A stretch of DNA of 64,000 nucleotides from Citrobacter amalonaticus (GTDB lineage: Bacteria > Pseudomonadota > Gammaproteobacteria > Enterobacterales > Enterobacteriaceae). The stretch's first letter is position 1. The number at the start of each line of letters is the position of its first letter. The DNA lies in the NCBI RefSeq assembly GCF_018252635.1, contig NZ_JAGTXM010000005.1, positions 248,001-312,000 on the forward strand, read 5' to 3'. The position numbers and the translations under genes were made by a program. Positions 1 through 10,127 of the stretch are shown in pieces. Under the pieces are notes generated by a model, which saw nothing but the letters and a program-made list of their open reading frames with translations, did not search any database and was not told where the DNA came from.

Positions 1-658
1 CGCCGTTAAGCGCGGTTCCATTTTCGATCATACCGCTGTCGGCCTGGCGCTGACCGGTTACTCCATGCCTATCTTCTGGTGGGGCATGATGCTGATCATG
101 TTGGTCTCGGTACAGCTCAATTTGACCCCTGTCTCCGGGCGCGTCAGCGATATGGTGTTCCTTGATGACTCGAACCCGCTGACCGGTTTTATGCTGATCG
201 ACACTGCCATCTGGGGTGAAGAAGGTAACTTCATCGATGCCGTGGCGCATATGATCCTGCCCGCGATGGTGCTTGGCACCATCCCTCTGGCGGTGATCGT
301 GCGTATGACCCGTTCGTCGATGCTGGAAGTGCTGGGTGAAGATTACATCCGTACCGCGCGCGCTAAAGGGTTGACGCGGATGCGCGTCATCATCATTCAC
401 GCGCTGCGTAACGCCATGTTGCCGGTGGTGACCGTGATTGGTCTACAGGTGGGAACGCTGCTGGCGGGTGCCATTCTGACCGAAACCATTTTCTCGTGGC
501 CTGGCCTTGGGCGCTGGCTGATTGATGCGCTGCAACGTCGCGATTATCCGGTTGTGCAGGGTGGGGTGTTACTGGTAGCGACGATGATTATTCTCGTCAA
601 CCTGCTGGTCGACCTGCTGTACGGCGTGGTGAACCCGCGTATTCGTCATAAGAAGTAA
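1..658 (+). CDS. dppB: Dipeptide ABC transporter permease DppB (5' truncated)
   Basis: The reading frame is open from base 2, so the gene begins upstream of the window; about 218 C-terminal residues are present, against roughly 339 in the E. coli protein. It is an inner-membrane permease of the dipeptide/heme importer DppABCDF. The visible part has hydrophobic membrane segments and the cytoplasmic EAA-type loop (residues EDYIRTARAKGLT at about bases 340-380) that contacts the ATPases. It ends 9 bases before dppC and clearly belongs to the dppBCDF operon. The substrate-binding gene dppA is expected just outside the left edge. Identification rests on family similarity and operon context. Confidence 0.96.
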   Translation, partial: AVKRGSIFDHTAVGLALTGYSMPIFWWGMMLIMLVSVQLNLTPVSGRVSDMVFLDDSNPLTGFMLIDTAIWGEEGNFIDAVAHMILPAMVLGTIPLAVIVRMTRSSMLEVLGEDYIRTARAKGLTRMRVIIIHALRNAMLPVVTVIGLQVGTLLAGAILTETIFSWPGLGRWLIDALQRRDYPVVQGGVLLVATMIILVNLLVDLLYGVVNPRIRHKK

Positions 659-667
659 GGGGCCATC

Positions 668-1570
668 ATGTCACAGGTTACTGATAATAAAGTTATTGCT
701 GCACCGGTGCCGATGACGCCGATGCAGGAGTTCTGGCACTATTTTAAGCGCAATAAAGGCGCCGTGGTGGGACTGGTATACGTCGCGATCATGATCCTGA
801 TTGCGGTATTCGCCAACTTCCTGGCACCGTATAACCCGGCTGACCAGTTCCGCGATATCCTGCTGGCGCCGCCGGCCTGGCAGGAAGGCGGTAGCATGGC
901 GCATCTGTTAGGGACTGACGATGTGGGCCGCGATATCCTGTCGCGCCTGATGTACGGTGCGCGTTTGTCGCTGCTGGTGGGCTGTCTGGTGGTGGTGCTG
1001 TCGCTGGTAATGGGCGTCGTGCTGGGCCTTGTTGCCGGCTACTTCGGCGGCATCGTTGATAACATCATTATGCGTATCGTCGATATCATGCTGGCGTTGC
1101 CGAGCCTGCTGCTCGCACTGGTGCTGGTGGCGGTATTCGGCCCTTCGATTGGAAACGCCGCGCTGGCGCTGACGTTCGTGGCGCTGCCACACTATGTGCG
1201 ACTGACGCGCGCCGCCGTGCTGGTGGAGGTTAACCGCGACTACGTGACCGCTTCCCGCGTGGCGGGGGCCGGCGCGATGCGCCAGATGTTCATCAACATC
1301 TTTCCAAATTGCCTTGCGCCGCTGATCGTTCAGGCGTCGCTCGGATTTTCTAACGCCATTCTCGATATGGCCGCGCTTGGCTTCCTGGGCATGGGTGCGC
1401 AACCGCCAACGCCGGAGTGGGGCACTATGCTCGCCGATGTGTTGCAGTTCGCGCAAAGCGCCTGGTGGGTCGTGACCTTCCCGGGTCTGGCGATCCTGCT
1501 GACGGTGCTGGCATTTAACCTGATGGGTGACGGTCTGCGTGACGCGCTCGATCCCAAACTGAAGCAGTAA
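668..1570 (+). CDS. dppC: Dipeptide ABC transporter permease DppC
   Basis: This 300-residue protein is the second membrane subunit of the dipeptide importer. It has an N-terminal cytoplasmic stretch, a first membrane helix near residues 30-53, and several further helices. The EAA loop lies at about residues 188-215 ([16 protein letters not shown]). The length matches E. coli DppC. The ATG at 668 follows a purine-rich stretch (AAGGGGCC), and dppD starts 10 bases after the stop. DppB and DppC together form the translocation channel powered by DppD and DppF. Confidence 0.97.
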   Translation: MSQVTDNKVIAAPVPMTPMQEFWHYFKRNKGAVVGLVYVAIMILIAVFANFLAPYNPADQFRDILLAPPAWQEGGSMAHLLGTDDVGRDILSRLMYGARLSLLVGCLVVVLSLVMGVVLGLVAGYFGGIVDNIIMRIVDIMLALPSLLLALVLVAVFGPSIGNAALALTFVALPHYVRLTRAAVLVEVNRDYVTASRVAGAGAMRQMFINIFPNCLAPLIVQASLGFSNAILDMAALGFLGMGAQPPTPEWGTMLADVLQFAQSAWWVVTFPGLAILLTVLAFNLMGDGLRDALDPKLKQ

Positions 1571-1580
1571 GAGGTTCGAG

Positions 1581-2564
1581 ATGGCGTTATTAAATGTAGA
1601 TAAATTATCGGTGCATTTCGGCGATGTTGGCTCCGAATTCCGTGCCGTGGACCGCATCAGCTACAGTGTGAATCAGGGTGAAGTCGTCGGTATTGTCGGT
1701 GAATCAGGTTCAGGAAAATCGGTCAGTTCACTGGCGATCATGGGGCTGATTGATTTTCCAGGCCGCGTGATGGCGGAAAACCTGCTGTTCAACGGTCAGG
1801 ACCTGAAGCGAATTTCAGAGAAAGAGCGACGTAACCTGGTTGGCGCTGAAGTGGCGATGATTTTTCAGGACCCGATGACCAGCCTGAACCCGTGCTACAC
1901 CGTCGGCTTCCAGATTATGGAAGCGATCAAGGTACATCAGGGCGGTAACAAGAAAACCCGTCGTCAGCGGGCGATTGACCTGTTGAACCAGGTAGGGATC
2001 CCCGATCCGGCCTCGCGTCTGGACGTGTATCCGCACCAGCTTTCCGGAGGGATGAGCCAGCGCGTGATGATCGCGATGGCGATTGCCTGCCGTCCGAAGC
2101 TGCTGATTGCCGATGAGCCGACGACGGCGCTGGACGTGACCATCCAGGCGCAAATCATCGAGCTGCTGCTGGAACTGCAGCAGAAAGAGAACATGGCGTT
2201 GGTGCTCATTACCCATGACCTGGCGCTGGTGGCGGAAGCTGCGCACAAAATCATTGTGATGTACGCCGGTCAGGTGGTGGAAACGGGGGCGGCGCACGAC
2301 ATTTTCCGCGCACCGCGTCATCCTTATACCCAGGCGCTGCTGCGTGCGCTGCCGGAATTTGCGCAGGATAAAGCGCGACTGGCCTCGCTGCCAGGCGTGG
2401 TGCCGGGGAAATATGACCGCCCGATGGGCTGTTTGCTGAACCCGCGTTGCCCCTATGCGACGGACAAATGCCGCAGCGAAGAACCTGGACTGGCCCTGCT
2501 GGATGGCGGTCGTCAGTCGAAATGTCATTACCCACTCGATGATGCCGGGAGGCCCACACTATGA
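1581..2564 (+). CDS. dppD: Dipeptide ABC transporter ATPase DppD
   Basis: This 327-residue ATP-binding subunit energises dipeptide import. Walker A is GESGSGKS at about residues 40-47, the ABC signature is LSGGMSQR at about 155, and Walker B is LLIADEP at about 175. The C-terminal region typical of oligopeptide ATPases is present, with clustered cysteines in [16 protein letters not shown] Shine-Dalgarno-like GAGG precedes the ATG. The stop codon overlaps the dppF start in an ATGA arrangement, which implies translational coupling of the two ATPases. Confidence 0.97.
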   Translation: MALLNVDKLSVHFGDVGSEFRAVDRISYSVNQGEVVGIVGESGSGKSVSSLAIMGLIDFPGRVMAENLLFNGQDLKRISEKERRNLVGAEVAMIFQDPMTSLNPCYTVGFQIMEAIKVHQGGNKKTRRQRAIDLLNQVGIPDPASRLDVYPHQLSGGMSQRVMIAMAIACRPKLLIADEPTTALDVTIQAQIIELLLELQQKENMALVLITHDLALVAEAAHKIIVMYAGQVVETGAAHDIFRAPRHPYTQALLRALPEFAQDKARLASLPGVVPGKYDRPMGCLLNPRCPYATDKCRSEEPGLALLDGGRQSKCHYPLDDAGRPTL

Positions 2565-3574
2565 GTACGCATGAGGCCACCTCGCAACAACCGCTGTTGC
2601 AGGCGATCGACCTGAAAAAACACTACCCGGTGAAAAAGGGGATTTTCTCCCCGGAACGTCTGGTGAAAGCGCTCGACGGGGTCTCTTTTACCCTTGAGCG
2701 CGGCAAAACGCTGGCGGTGGTGGGCGAGTCCGGTTGTGGGAAATCCACGCTCGGTCGTCTGCTGACGATGATTGAAACACCTACCGGCGGCGAACTGTAT
2801 TACCAGGGGCAGGATCTGCTTAAGCACGATCCGCATGCGCAGAAACTTCGTCGGCAGAAAATCCAGATTGTGTTCCAGAACCCGTATGGCTCGCTGAACC
2901 CGCGTAAGAAAGTGGGACAGATTCTGGAAGAGCCGTTGCTGATTAACAGCAATCTGAGCAAAGAACAGCGCCGTGAAAAAGCGCTGGCGATGATGGCGAA
3001 AGTGGGGCTGAAAACCGAGCACTATGACCGCTACCCGCATATGTTCTCCGGCGGTCAGCGTCAGCGTATTGCTATCGCCCGTGGTCTGATGCTCGATCCG
3101 GATGTGGTGATTGCCGATGAACCGGTTTCCGCGCTTGATGTTTCTGTCCGTGCGCAGGTGCTGAACCTGATGATGGATTTGCAGCAGGAGCTGGGACTGT
3201 CCTACGTGTTCATCTCCCACGATCTGTCAGTCGTCGAGCACATTGCGGATGAAGTGATGGTGATGTACTTAGGGCGCTGCGTGGAGAAAGGGACGAAGGA
3301 CCAGATCTTCAACAATCCACGCCATCCTTATACTCAGGCGCTACTTTCTGCCACACCGCGTCTGAACCCGGACGAGCGCCGCGAGCGCATCAAGCTGACC
3401 GGGGAGCTGCCAAGCCCGCTGAATCCGCCACCGGGCTGCGCCTTCAACGCCCGCTGCAGTCGTCGCTTCGGCCCCTGCACCCAGTTGCAGCCACAACTGA
3501 AAGATTACCGTGGTCAACTGGTCGCCTGCTTCGCAGTTGATCAGGATGAAAATGCGCAGAAACCCGTAGCGTAA
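2561..3574 (+). CDS. dppF: Dipeptide ABC transporter ATPase DppF
   Basis: This 337-residue ATPase is the partner of DppD and the last gene of the operon. Walker A (GESGCGKST), the ABC signature (FSGGQRQR) and Walker B (VVIADEP) are all intact. The C-terminal oligopeptide-type domain carries GCAFNARC. It overlaps dppD by four bases (ATGA). A strong intrinsic terminator follows 16 bases after the stop, which marks the end of the transcription unit. Confidence 0.97.
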   Translation: MSTHEATSQQPLLQAIDLKKHYPVKKGIFSPERLVKALDGVSFTLERGKTLAVVGESGCGKSTLGRLLTMIETPTGGELYYQGQDLLKHDPHAQKLRRQKIQIVFQNPYGSLNPRKKVGQILEEPLLINSNLSKEQRREKALAMMAKVGLKTEHYDRYPHMFSGGQRQRIAIARGLMLDPDVVIADEPVSALDVSVRAQVLNLMMDLQQELGLSYVFISHDLSVVEHIADEVMVMYLGRCVEKGTKDQIFNNPRHPYTQALLSATPRLNPDERRERIKLTGELPSPLNPPPGCAFNARCSRRFGPCTQLQPQLKDYRGQLVACFAVDQDENAQKPVA

Positions 3575-3590
3575 ATTCGTCACTTCTCAA

Positions 3591-3626
3591 GGCCCGAGGA
3601 TGTGGTTTCGCCCTCGGGTTTTTTTA
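3591..3626 (+). terminator. Rho-independent terminator of the dpp operon
   Basis: CCCGAGG (3593-3599) pairs with CCTCGGG (3612-3618) and is followed by a run of seven T and then ATTT. It sits between the dppF stop and the convergent yhjV stop, so it ends dpp transcription. Confidence 0.88.
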
Positions 3627-3629
3627 TTT

Positions 3630-4928
3630 CTATTCAATCAGTTTCAGCAGTGGTGACAGACACAACAATATTCCATACAGCAAGATCAGCCAGGTTTTCA
3701 GACAGCGCAGTTTTTCCAGCTGAGCCACTTTGTAAATCAGGAAGAAGGGAATCAGGCAGGAGACAATACCGTACAGCGGACTGCCGAGCTGGAAGAACAC
3801 CAGCACAGAGACGCGAAACGAAACCCAAATCACCAGCGTGGTGACGATAAACGCGCAAATTCCCAGCGTAATAATACGCGGAGGAATATTCCCGACGTTA
3901 ACGACGCGACCCAGCACATTCAAAATGATGCCCTTCATTGCCTCATGGAACCCCAGGTAGATCCCAAAGAACGCCGTCAGCACCGCAAAGATATTCAGCA
4001 CCGTCGACGTGATGTGGATAATTGGGCCAGGGATGACCTGTGCAGCAAGCGCCAGTGCAGAAATATTTTGTTCAAAGGCGGAGACCGCTTCCTCGTGGGT
4101 GATGGAGAAGGTAAACGAGAAAGAGAAAAACAGGATCACCGCAATGAGCGTGATGTAGCTGATGCGGTGCGTGCGAATTGCCATGCGGGTTGCCAGGACT
4201 CGGTCCGCTTCACGTTTGCGATAGGCAATATTCATCGGGTTGAGAACCTGAATGAAGACTGCCGAAAAGAAGCAAAAGGGAATGGTGAGTAACACATCGC
4301 GAAAGAATATCGGGGCTTGTGGGAAAGCGGTGATATTGCTCAGGTTCCAGTGGGGGATCATCGCCAGTCCAAACACCACGATGATACCAACTTTCACCAC
4401 CACCATTGGACCGGAGATTTTAAAAAGCAGCTTCTCGCCACCGGAGGCGATCGCCACCAGCGCCGCAAAAATCGCCACCTTGTAGATCAATGACTGCGAA
4501 AGGTCAGCGTCAGTCAGGCCGAAGGTGCGAATGTATGACGCGCTGTCAAACACCACGGAAAGCGAGTAGATAAATATGCCGTGGATAATCATCAGGAAGT
4601 AGATGACGCCGAGAAAAATGCCCCAGTTTTTCCCCAGGTAATGGCTGATGACATCGGTATAGTCATTGCAGGTTTCGCTCTCGGAAAGCGTTTTCAGGTA
4701 GATATCCTGCACAATCCAGGTAGCCGGATAGGCAATCAGAGAGGCGGTAATAAAGACCCAGATGCCTTTTAGCCCAATTTGCACCGGCATTAATACCGTT
4801 CCTGCGCCAATCGCCATGCCGATGCACAGCAGCACCCAGCCAAAGTCGTAACGGGTAAACGGTAAAGTCTGCGATGCCGGTTTGCCGGATGCGCGGCGAT
4901 CGCAAAGTGGTGATGTGTCGTGCTGCAT
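3630..4928 (-). CDS. yhjV: Inner-membrane amino-acid transporter YhjV (HAAAP/STP family)
   Basis: A polytopic membrane protein of 432 residues if started at the ATG at 4928. It has about eleven hydrophobic segments and the N-terminal GxGTVLMP stretch seen in the SdaC/TdcC/YhaO transporters, which take up serine, threonine or aromatic amino acids with protons. I prefer the ATG at 4928 over the upstream TTG at 4943 because AGGGGA lies at correct spacing before the ATG. Its substrate is not known to me. It is convergent with dppF, as in E. coli, where it also adjoins the ldrD locus. Confidence 0.88.
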   Translation of the reverse strand: MQHDTSPLCDRRASGKPASQTLPFTRYDFGWVLLCIGMAIGAGTVLMPVQIGLKGIWVFITASLIAYPATWIVQDIYLKTLSESETCNDYTDVISHYLGKNWGIFLGVIYFLMIIHGIFIYSLSVVFDSASYIRTFGLTDADLSQSLIYKVAIFAALVAIASGGEKLLFKISGPMVVVKVGIIVVFGLAMIPHWNLSNITAFPQAPIFFRDVLLTIPFCFFSAVFIQVLNPMNIAYRKREADRVLATRMAIRTHRISYITLIAVILFFSFSFTFSITHEEAVSAFEQNISALALAAQVIPGPIIHITSTVLNIFAVLTAFFGIYLGFHEAMKGIILNVLGRVVNVGNIPPRIITLGICAFIVTTLVIWVSFRVSVLVFFQLGSPLYGIVSCLIPFFLIYKVAQLEKLRCLKTWLILLYGILLCLSPLLKLIE

Positions 4929-5161
4929 GGAGTCCCCTGCCAAAAATAGCCGTCACGGCTTGATGACCGCGAGGGGACGCAATTCTACAGAAGAGTGTGG
5001 GTCTCTGCCAGTTGGCTGATTGCGAGGCGTCACGCAAAGCGAAAGCGCGTTGGATGTCGAGTCTGGCGGGTTATCGTAGAATCGGCGGCAAGCCGGGGTT
5101 TCCCCGGTGAGGCGCAACGTTGCGGGGGCTTGATCCCTGGCGGCGTGAGTTGCTGGAAAGA

Positions 5162-5227
5162 GAAAACCCCCGCACGTTGTTTGGTGATAACCTGGCAACA
5201 AAACGGGGGCTAAACTTGAACCTGAAC
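5162..5227 (-). ncRNA. rdlD: Antisense RNA RdlD of the LdrD type I toxin-antitoxin pair
   Basis: On the minus strand a -35 TTGCAA (5257-5262) lies 17 bases before a -10 TATCCT (5234-5239), which predicts a start near 5227. Downstream, CCCCCG and CGGGGG (in 5166-5211) form a long-looped stem followed by TTTTCT, ending near 5162. The predicted RNA is about 66 nt, the size known for the Rdl antisense RNAs of E. coli. It would base-pair with the ldrD mRNA leader upstream of the toxin ORF. This is inferred from promoter, terminator, size and position, not from a sequence search. Confidence 0.75.
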
Positions 5228-5274
5228 AACTCAAGGATAGCCGCGAACGGTTGCCATTGCAACAAGGCGGCGAT

Positions 5275-5382
5275 ATGACGCTGACTCAGTTTGGCATTGC
5301 CTTCTGGCACGATTTAGCGGCTCCAGCCATTGCCGGTATTATTGCGGGAATGGTTGTGAACTGGCTACGTAGCAGGAAGTAA
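5275..5382 (+). CDS. ldrD: Type I toxin peptide LdrD
   Basis: A 35-codon ORF encodes a small hydrophobic peptide with the Ldr family hallmarks: FWHDLAAP near the N-terminus, a membrane-spanning stretch (IAGIIAGMVVNWL), and a basic end (RSRK). Ldr peptides insert in the inner membrane, condense the nucleoid and stop growth when overexpressed. Expression is restrained by the antisense RNA read just upstream on the other strand. The place between yhjV and bcsG is the same as in E. coli K-12. Only one copy is present here. Confidence 0.92.
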   Translation: MTLTQFGIAFWHDLAAPAIAGIIAGMVVNWLRSRK

Positions 5383-5431
5383 TGCGCTGATGGGCGTTTG
5401 CCTGCCGCAGTGGCAACATGCGCCCGAACCA

Positions 5432-5464
5432 GGCCGCAAGGGCGATCCTTGCGGCCTTTTTCGT
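5432..5464 (+). terminator. Rho-independent terminator of ldrD
   Basis: GGCCGCAAGG (5433-5442) pairs with CCTTGCGGCC (5447-5456) and is followed by TTTTTCGTT. It ends the ldrD transcript and abuts the convergent bcsG stop codon. Confidence 0.88.
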
Positions 5465-7143
5465 TATTGTGGATACGGTACCCAATCGCCACCGTTCAGA
5501 CGGACATACGGTTTGTCCTGATACTGGATAACCACCGCATTGGCGTTTTCCGAGACTGCCGCCGTCTGCGGCAGGTTGCTGGTCAGTTTCGCCCAGTCCA
5601 CGTTGTCTTCGGTGAAGATCTTACCGTCAAGTACGCGTACCACCAGGTCAGAAATCGCCAGGTAGCTGCTTGGCTGATTAATGACGATCGGCGCACCCTG
5701 ATGCGGCGCTTTCATGCCGAAGAATTTCACGCCAGCCGGGACGTTTGTGATTGACGGGCTCGGGATATCACGTAGACCAGAGACCTGCATTCTGTCGCCT
5801 TTCAGCGCGCCGCCGTGTTCCGGTACGACAACCACCATTACCTTACGGCCGGATTTCTCCAGCTCGGTGAAGAACGCCTCCAGTTCATCAAAGAATTTCT
5901 GTGCGCGCGCTTTGTAATCCGCCGTTTTGCTTACGCCCGGATAGTGGTTACCGTCGTGGAGCGGCAGGGTGTTGTAGAAGGTGGCGCTGCGAGAATCCTT
6001 ATTTTTTTCCGTGGTTTCCATCCAGCGCTGTAGCACGGCGGTGTCGTCATATACCGGAGAACCATCAAAGCCCAGCAGCGGCGCGGGTAAGCCTTTCTGA
6101 TCCATCAGCTCAGCCTGCATTCCGCCATTTTCACGGACCTCTTTCAGGAAGCCGCCGAATTCGCCGTTGTGGCCCATCATCAGGTGCTGTGTAAAGCCCA
6201 GTTTTGACAGGTTATCAAACAGATAACATTCGTTTCCTGCTGGCTGGTACAAATTGGTGTGCGAGGGCTGTCCACAGCTTGCGCGTAGCAGACGAATCGC
6301 TGCCGGGCCACTGTACGACGTGGCGGAATTGAAATGTTTAAACTGAATATCAAAATGCGACCACAGCGGGTGCGACATCAGCCCTGCGGCTTCTATATCA
6401 GACCAGGAGAGCGAGCAGATATTGATAACCAGTAGCTCAAACGGCTGCGCATCCGCAGGAAGCGCTGACGGGAACGCTGTTTTTCGCTTCGCTTCCGCAT
6501 TGTAAAACGTGTTCAACCATGCGTTAAGATTCGCTGACGTCGGTGGCGCGGTTTGTGCCGGGATATCACCGACAACCGGCGCTCCGCCAGCGGTCGCGAC
6601 CGTTTCTGCCGCCGTACCGCCCGTGGTGGTCACTGTGGTCGTCGGTTGACCTGCCGGCCACAGCGAGAAACTCGGGCCCGCCAGCGTCAGGACGTTCAGC
6701 CAGACCAGAATCGCTACCACGAACACGGTAACCCGAATCCATTGTGATAAAAACAGCCATGCGACCAGCAGGACAAACACGGCGCCAATCATCTGCCAGT
6801 TGATAAAGCGCGTGGCAAGATCGAGTAAATAGTCCGTGCTAAAGCCCGCTACCTGCGAGCCCTGGCTCATAATACTTTCCGGGCCTGGCAGCCAGGTGTC
6901 GTGCCAGAACAGACCAAAACCGATCGGAATGGCAATCCAGTGACGAATGCGATGCAGGCGGTAACGTGGAATAGGCATCAGCAGGAATGCCATAAAAACC
7001 AGGTTCAGCAGCGGGTGAAAATTCAGATAGCCCGCCCAGAGCAGGCCAAATTTCACCAGAAAATAGAAGTTCCAGCCAGAAAGGCCGCGCCAGTATTGCC
7101 AGAGTGGTGAAGGCAGTGATGCGTTTTGGGTGTGTTGAGTCAT
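5464..7143 (-). CDS. bcsG: Cellulose phosphoethanolamine transferase BcsG
   Basis: The 559-residue length equals E. coli BcsG. The N-terminal half has about four membrane helices (residues 25-150), followed by a Thr/Ala/Gly-rich linker (about 165-200) and a periplasmic catalytic domain of the alkaline-phosphatase fold. The known nucleophile is seen as Ser278 in the SATSYSGPA motif, and [14 protein letters not shown] carries expected metal ligands. The enzyme moves phosphoethanolamine from phosphatidylethanolamine to C6 of cellulose glucosyl residues. It is the last gene of bcsEFG, and its ATG overlaps the bcsF stop (ATGA). Confidence 0.97.
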   Translation of the reverse strand: MTQHTQNASLPSPLWQYWRGLSGWNFYFLVKFGLLWAGYLNFHPLLNLVFMAFLLMPIPRYRLHRIRHWIAIPIGFGLFWHDTWLPGPESIMSQGSQVAGFSTDYLLDLATRFINWQMIGAVFVLLVAWLFLSQWIRVTVFVVAILVWLNVLTLAGPSFSLWPAGQPTTTVTTTGGTAAETVATAGGAPVVGDIPAQTAPPTSANLNAWLNTFYNAEAKRKTAFPSALPADAQPFELLVINICSLSWSDIEAAGLMSHPLWSHFDIQFKHFNSATSYSGPAAIRLLRASCGQPSHTNLYQPAGNECYLFDNLSKLGFTQHLMMGHNGEFGGFLKEVRENGGMQAELMDQKGLPAPLLGFDGSPVYDDTAVLQRWMETTEKNKDSRSATFYNTLPLHDGNHYPGVSKTADYKARAQKFFDELEAFFTELEKSGRKVMVVVVPEHGGALKGDRMQVSGLRDIPSPSITNVPAGVKFFGMKAPHQGAPIVINQPSSYLAISDLVVRVLDGKIFTEDNVDWAKLTSNLPQTAAVSENANAVVIQYQDKPYVRLNGGDWVPYPQ

Positions 7144-7331
7144 TTTTTCGTCGCCCTGGAAATCACCGTGCGGCGCAATGTTCCGGCCGGTTTAACATAA
7201 CGAGGTTTTGCAAATAACAGCCGGGTCGTATTGCTGATCCGGCGTAGTGAATGGCGCGCCAGATACCCCAGCGGGAAGAAAATCAGCGCACAAACAACGA
7301 TGATTTGCAGAATATCGCTGATAGTCATCAT
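7140..7331 (-). CDS. bcsF: Cellulose biosynthesis membrane peptide BcsF
   Basis: A 63-residue single-pass inner-membrane peptide ([15 protein letters not shown]) with a basic C-terminal tail. BcsF recruits BcsE and helps BcsG work within the Bcs complex. It is translationally coupled on both sides: its start overlaps the bcsE stop and its stop overlaps the bcsG start. Two adjacent ATG codons (7331 and 7328) are possible starts. Confidence 0.93.
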   Translation of the reverse strand: MMTISDILQIIVVCALIFFPLGYLARHSLRRISNTTRLLFAKPRYVKPAGTLRRTVISRATKK

Positions 7332-8887
7332 GATGAGCGCTCCGTTTCATCGTCCAGTAAGCGTAGCGGGTGTGGAATGCGACGCCACGTCTTGCCGTCA
7401 TGCTCGGCATTAATGACCGGCTTCACGTTCTGGGTCAGCGGCAGTGGTTGTCCCCACTGCTCTGGTGCCAGTAAGCGCATCTGCACCAGTTCAGCGCTGA
7501 TGAGATTATCTTCAAACCAGACCATGCGGTTAGAAAAGAGATCGCCGGTCGGGAGCGGAAAGATATGATTCAGCGCAGTATCAAGATCGTTGACCCGGCA
7601 AAACGACAAGAACAGGACCAGGCGGTTGCCGCCAATGGTGACGATATCGCCGGTACGGTGTGGGCGACACATGGTTAAGGCTTGCTCAACGCGAATCCCC
7701 GGAACGGGCCGCAGCGCCACCATTACCCCTTTGCCGTCGGCAGGCAACAGGGTGTTGCTCATCATGTTATTTACCGCTTCACAGAACACGTCCCACTTCT
7801 GGAAACCGCGCAGTTTCATCGGCTGGGTCATCGACAGCAACGTTGTGATATCTTCCGGCACGTAGCGGCTAAATTGCTGACCCTGAACGCTTTCAATCAA
7901 CGTCAGACAACGCGAGAGCGGAGCATTCCACGGGATCACCATATTGGCACCGCAGCCTAACAGCAGGCGCTCGTCGGTGGCGCGCAGACTGGCGATGTTT
8001 TCCCGCACAAGGATTTTCAGCGCGCTTCCGCGCTGGCGGCGCAGGGTATGAATGCTTCGCGCCATGGGCTCAATCTGGCTGTTTTGTTGAAGCGAGAAGA
8101 TCAAGGTTGCGGCCTGCGCCGTTCGCGCCTCATTGAATAAAGCTTCATTATTATCGAATAATTTCCAGTGTTCGGAGAGTGGCGGTGCCCCCTCCAGCAC
8201 GGCGACATTACTCAGGATCTGCTTTTCATCGCTACGGGGTTGGATTTCAGCCTCTTCTTTTTGCACCAGTTCCCACTGTCCTTCATGATGGCGGACGGTG
8301 AGTTGCTGACGAGCGCTCACTCCTTTCTCGTTGCACCAGAAGGCAATATCAAACAGATGTTGATCGCCCTGATAACGCATACTGGCGAGGCCGTAAAGCG
8401 AGCGGTATTCCCCCATTAAATAAGAGAATTGTTTATCGTTATTATTGCCGGGGTTAAGCACCACTACAGAACAGTGATGGAGACGCGTCCATTTATTCAT
8501 TTTGTCCAGCCACAGACGCAAACGTTCAACGGGTATATTTTGCCAGCCGTTATTTGCGCAAATAAGAATGAATAAGTAATGCGTCGGATCCACGGAACAC
8601 AGCAAATCGCGGGTCATAAATTGTAGACCCTTTTCCGAATTTGGCATGGAAAATAGCTGAATTTTTTCCGGGCCGTGAGATTCATCTAATTTGAATATTT
8701 CCCCAGGATCGTGGCCCATAGTAATACCCGCGACTTTTGCAGTCCCGGTCTGAAAGGCAATCGTTTGATTCGCCAGGCTGATAGCGTCTTCAACACGATC
8801 GGTGTTAACCCACCAGACTCCGCCGGCTGGCATATGGCGTAGTTCATCCCACAATGATGAGATGCCAATTGAAAATACAGGGTCCAC
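7328..8887 (-). CDS. bcsE: c-di-GMP-binding cellulose regulator BcsE
   Basis: A 519-residue protein that begins with GTG at 8887. It closely resembles E. coli BcsE over its whole length, including the GIL domain with the [19 protein letters not shown] segment, whose RxxD binds c-di-GMP. It acts at the cytoplasmic face of the cellulose synthase and boosts cellulose output together with the BcsRQ complex. It is first in the bcsEFG operon, divergent from bcsRQABZC across 287 bases. Confidence 0.96.
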   Translation of the reverse strand: MDPVFSIGISSLWDELRHMPAGGVWWVNTDRVEDAISLANQTIAFQTGTAKVAGITMGHDPGEIFKLDESHGPEKIQLFSMPNSEKGLQFMTRDLLCSVDPTHYLFILICANNGWQNIPVERLRLWLDKMNKWTRLHHCSVVVLNPGNNNDKQFSYLMGEYRSLYGLASMRYQGDQHLFDIAFWCNEKGVSARQQLTVRHHEGQWELVQKEEAEIQPRSDEKQILSNVAVLEGAPPLSEHWKLFDNNEALFNEARTAQAATLIFSLQQNSQIEPMARSIHTLRRQRGSALKILVRENIASLRATDERLLLGCGANMVIPWNAPLSRCLTLIESVQGQQFSRYVPEDITTLLSMTQPMKLRGFQKWDVFCEAVNNMMSNTLLPADGKGVMVALRPVPGIRVEQALTMCRPHRTGDIVTIGGNRLVLFLSFCRVNDLDTALNHIFPLPTGDLFSNRMVWFEDNLISAELVQMRLLAPEQWGQPLPLTQNVKPVINAEHDGKTWRRIPHPLRLLDDETERSS

Positions 8888-9174
8888 AGCGTTCCTCGGG
8901 TCGCTATTTTATCTGTTATCAGTTTACTAGCGAAAGCCCAGAAATAAACCTAACATTGAAATTAAAACGTATCAGATTTAGCATGTGAATCGATTTGGCG
9001 AGCAAGAAGCCTTGTAACATCGGCCTTTCCGATTCCATGACGCGTATTCTTACGAAACAACAAGTCAGAAAATGAGCAACATTTGGGCTTGCCTAATTTC
9101 GGTGAGAACGAAGCGGAATGCAGAAAGAAAAAATGTTTGAAGCATGGCGAGTCTATTCAAAGGGATAACACAAA
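8888..9174 (+). promoter_or_regulatory. Divergent bcsE / bcsR promoter region
   Basis: This AT-rich spacer must hold the start sites for both arms of the cellulose locus. I could not pick a convincing -35/-10 pair or a known operator by eye. An AAAGGG lies about 10 bases before the bcsR ATG. Confidence 0.45.
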
Positions 9175-9363
9175 ATGTCTGACAACGAACCCGGCACGCA
9201 AACTGATTCAACATTGGGCTATACCTTTCAAAACGATTTCCTGGCATTAAGCCAGGCTTTTTCATTGCCAGAATTTGATTACACCGATATTTCCCAGCGT
9301 GAACAGCTTGCCGCCGCGATTAAACGCTGGCCGCTGTTGGCTGAATTTGCGCAACAACAATAA
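9175..9363 (+). CDS. bcsR: Cellulose biosynthesis protein BcsR
   Basis: A 62-residue acidic protein that begins the bcsRQABZC operon. BcsR binds BcsQ and stabilises the BcsRQ complex, which recruits BcsE and promotes assembly and activation of BcsA. Its C-terminus (AAAIKRWPLLAEFAQQQ) is typical of the family. It is followed 11 bases later by bcsQ, and its size and place match E. coli YhjR. Confidence 0.93.
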   Translation: MSDNEPGTQTDSTLGYTFQNDFLALSQAFSLPEFDYTDISQREQLAAAIKRWPLLAEFAQQQ

Positions 9364-9374
9364 GGGATCCGTGG

Positions 9375-10127
9375 ATGGCCATTCTGGGACTTCAGGGCAT
9401 ACGAGGCGGGGTAGGCACGACGTCAATCGCTGCTGCACTGGCCTGGTCATTGCAATTATTAGGGGAAAATGTACTGGTTGTTGATACCAGCCCCGATAAT
9501 TTGTTGCGCCTGTCATTCAATGTCGATTTCACTTATCGCGATGGCTGGGCCAGAGCGATACTTGATGGCCGTGACTGGCAGGACGGTGGGATGCGCTATA
9601 CCTCTCAGCTTGATTTGCTGCCGTTTGGCCAATTGACGGCGCAGGAGCGCGAATACCCCGACCGCTGGCTGGAACGACTGGGCGGCATCGCGGCGGGCAT
9701 CCGTGCGCTAAAAGAGAGTGGGCGTTACTCATGGATTATACTGGATCTGCCTCCGGGGTCCGCGCCGTTGACCCGACAACTGGTCAATGAGTGTGACCAC
9801 ACGCTGGCGATTGTCAAAGCCGACACGAACTGCCATGTCCGTTTGCATCAGCAGTCTTTGCCGGCGGGCGCGCATATTTTGATTAATGATTTACGCGTTG
9901 GCAGCCAGTTACAGGACGATCTCTACCAGGTCTGGCTGCAGAGTCAACGTCGTCTGCTGCCGATGGTGATTCATCGCGATGAAGCCGTGGCGGAGTGTAT
10001 GGCAGCTAAACAACCGCTGGGTGAATACCGTAGTGACTCGCTGGCCGCAGAAGAAGTGCTGACGCTGGCAAACTGGTGTTTATTACATTACTCAGGCCAA
10101 AAAACTCCTGTCGGGAGCGCATCATGA
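9375..10127 (+). CDS. bcsQ: MinD-like ATPase BcsQ
   Basis: A 250-residue SIMIBI-class NTPase needed for cellulose synthesis and polar localisation. The P-loop is RGGVGTTS at about residues 10-17, a deviant form in which the usual GKT lysine is replaced by threonine, as in other BcsQ proteins. The reading frame is intact, unlike E. coli K-12, where an early nonsense codon in bcsQ abolishes cellulose production. Its stop overlaps the bcsA start (ATGA). It pairs with BcsR. Confidence 0.95.
   Translation: MAILGLQGIRGGVGTTSIAAALAWSLQLLGENVLVVDTSPDNLLRLSFNVDFTYRDGWARAILDGRDWQDGGMRYTSQLDLLPFGQLTAQEREYPDRWLERLGGIAAGIRALKESGRYSWIILDLPPGSAPLTRQLVNECDHTLAIVKADTNCHVRLHQQSLPAGAHILINDLRVGSQLQDDLYQVWLQSQRRLLPMVIHRDEAVAECMAAKQPLGEYRSDSLAAEEVLTLANWCLLHYSGQKTPVGSAS

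Noticed and set aside
5094-5108. CCGGGGTTTCCCCGG hairpin in the LDR region as a separate terminator
   Set aside because: It has only a three-base loop and no T-run; more likely part of the structured ldrD leader.
10076-10123. Upstream start for bcsA adding 16 residues
   Set aside because: The ATGA overlap with bcsQ and the E. coli length support 10124.
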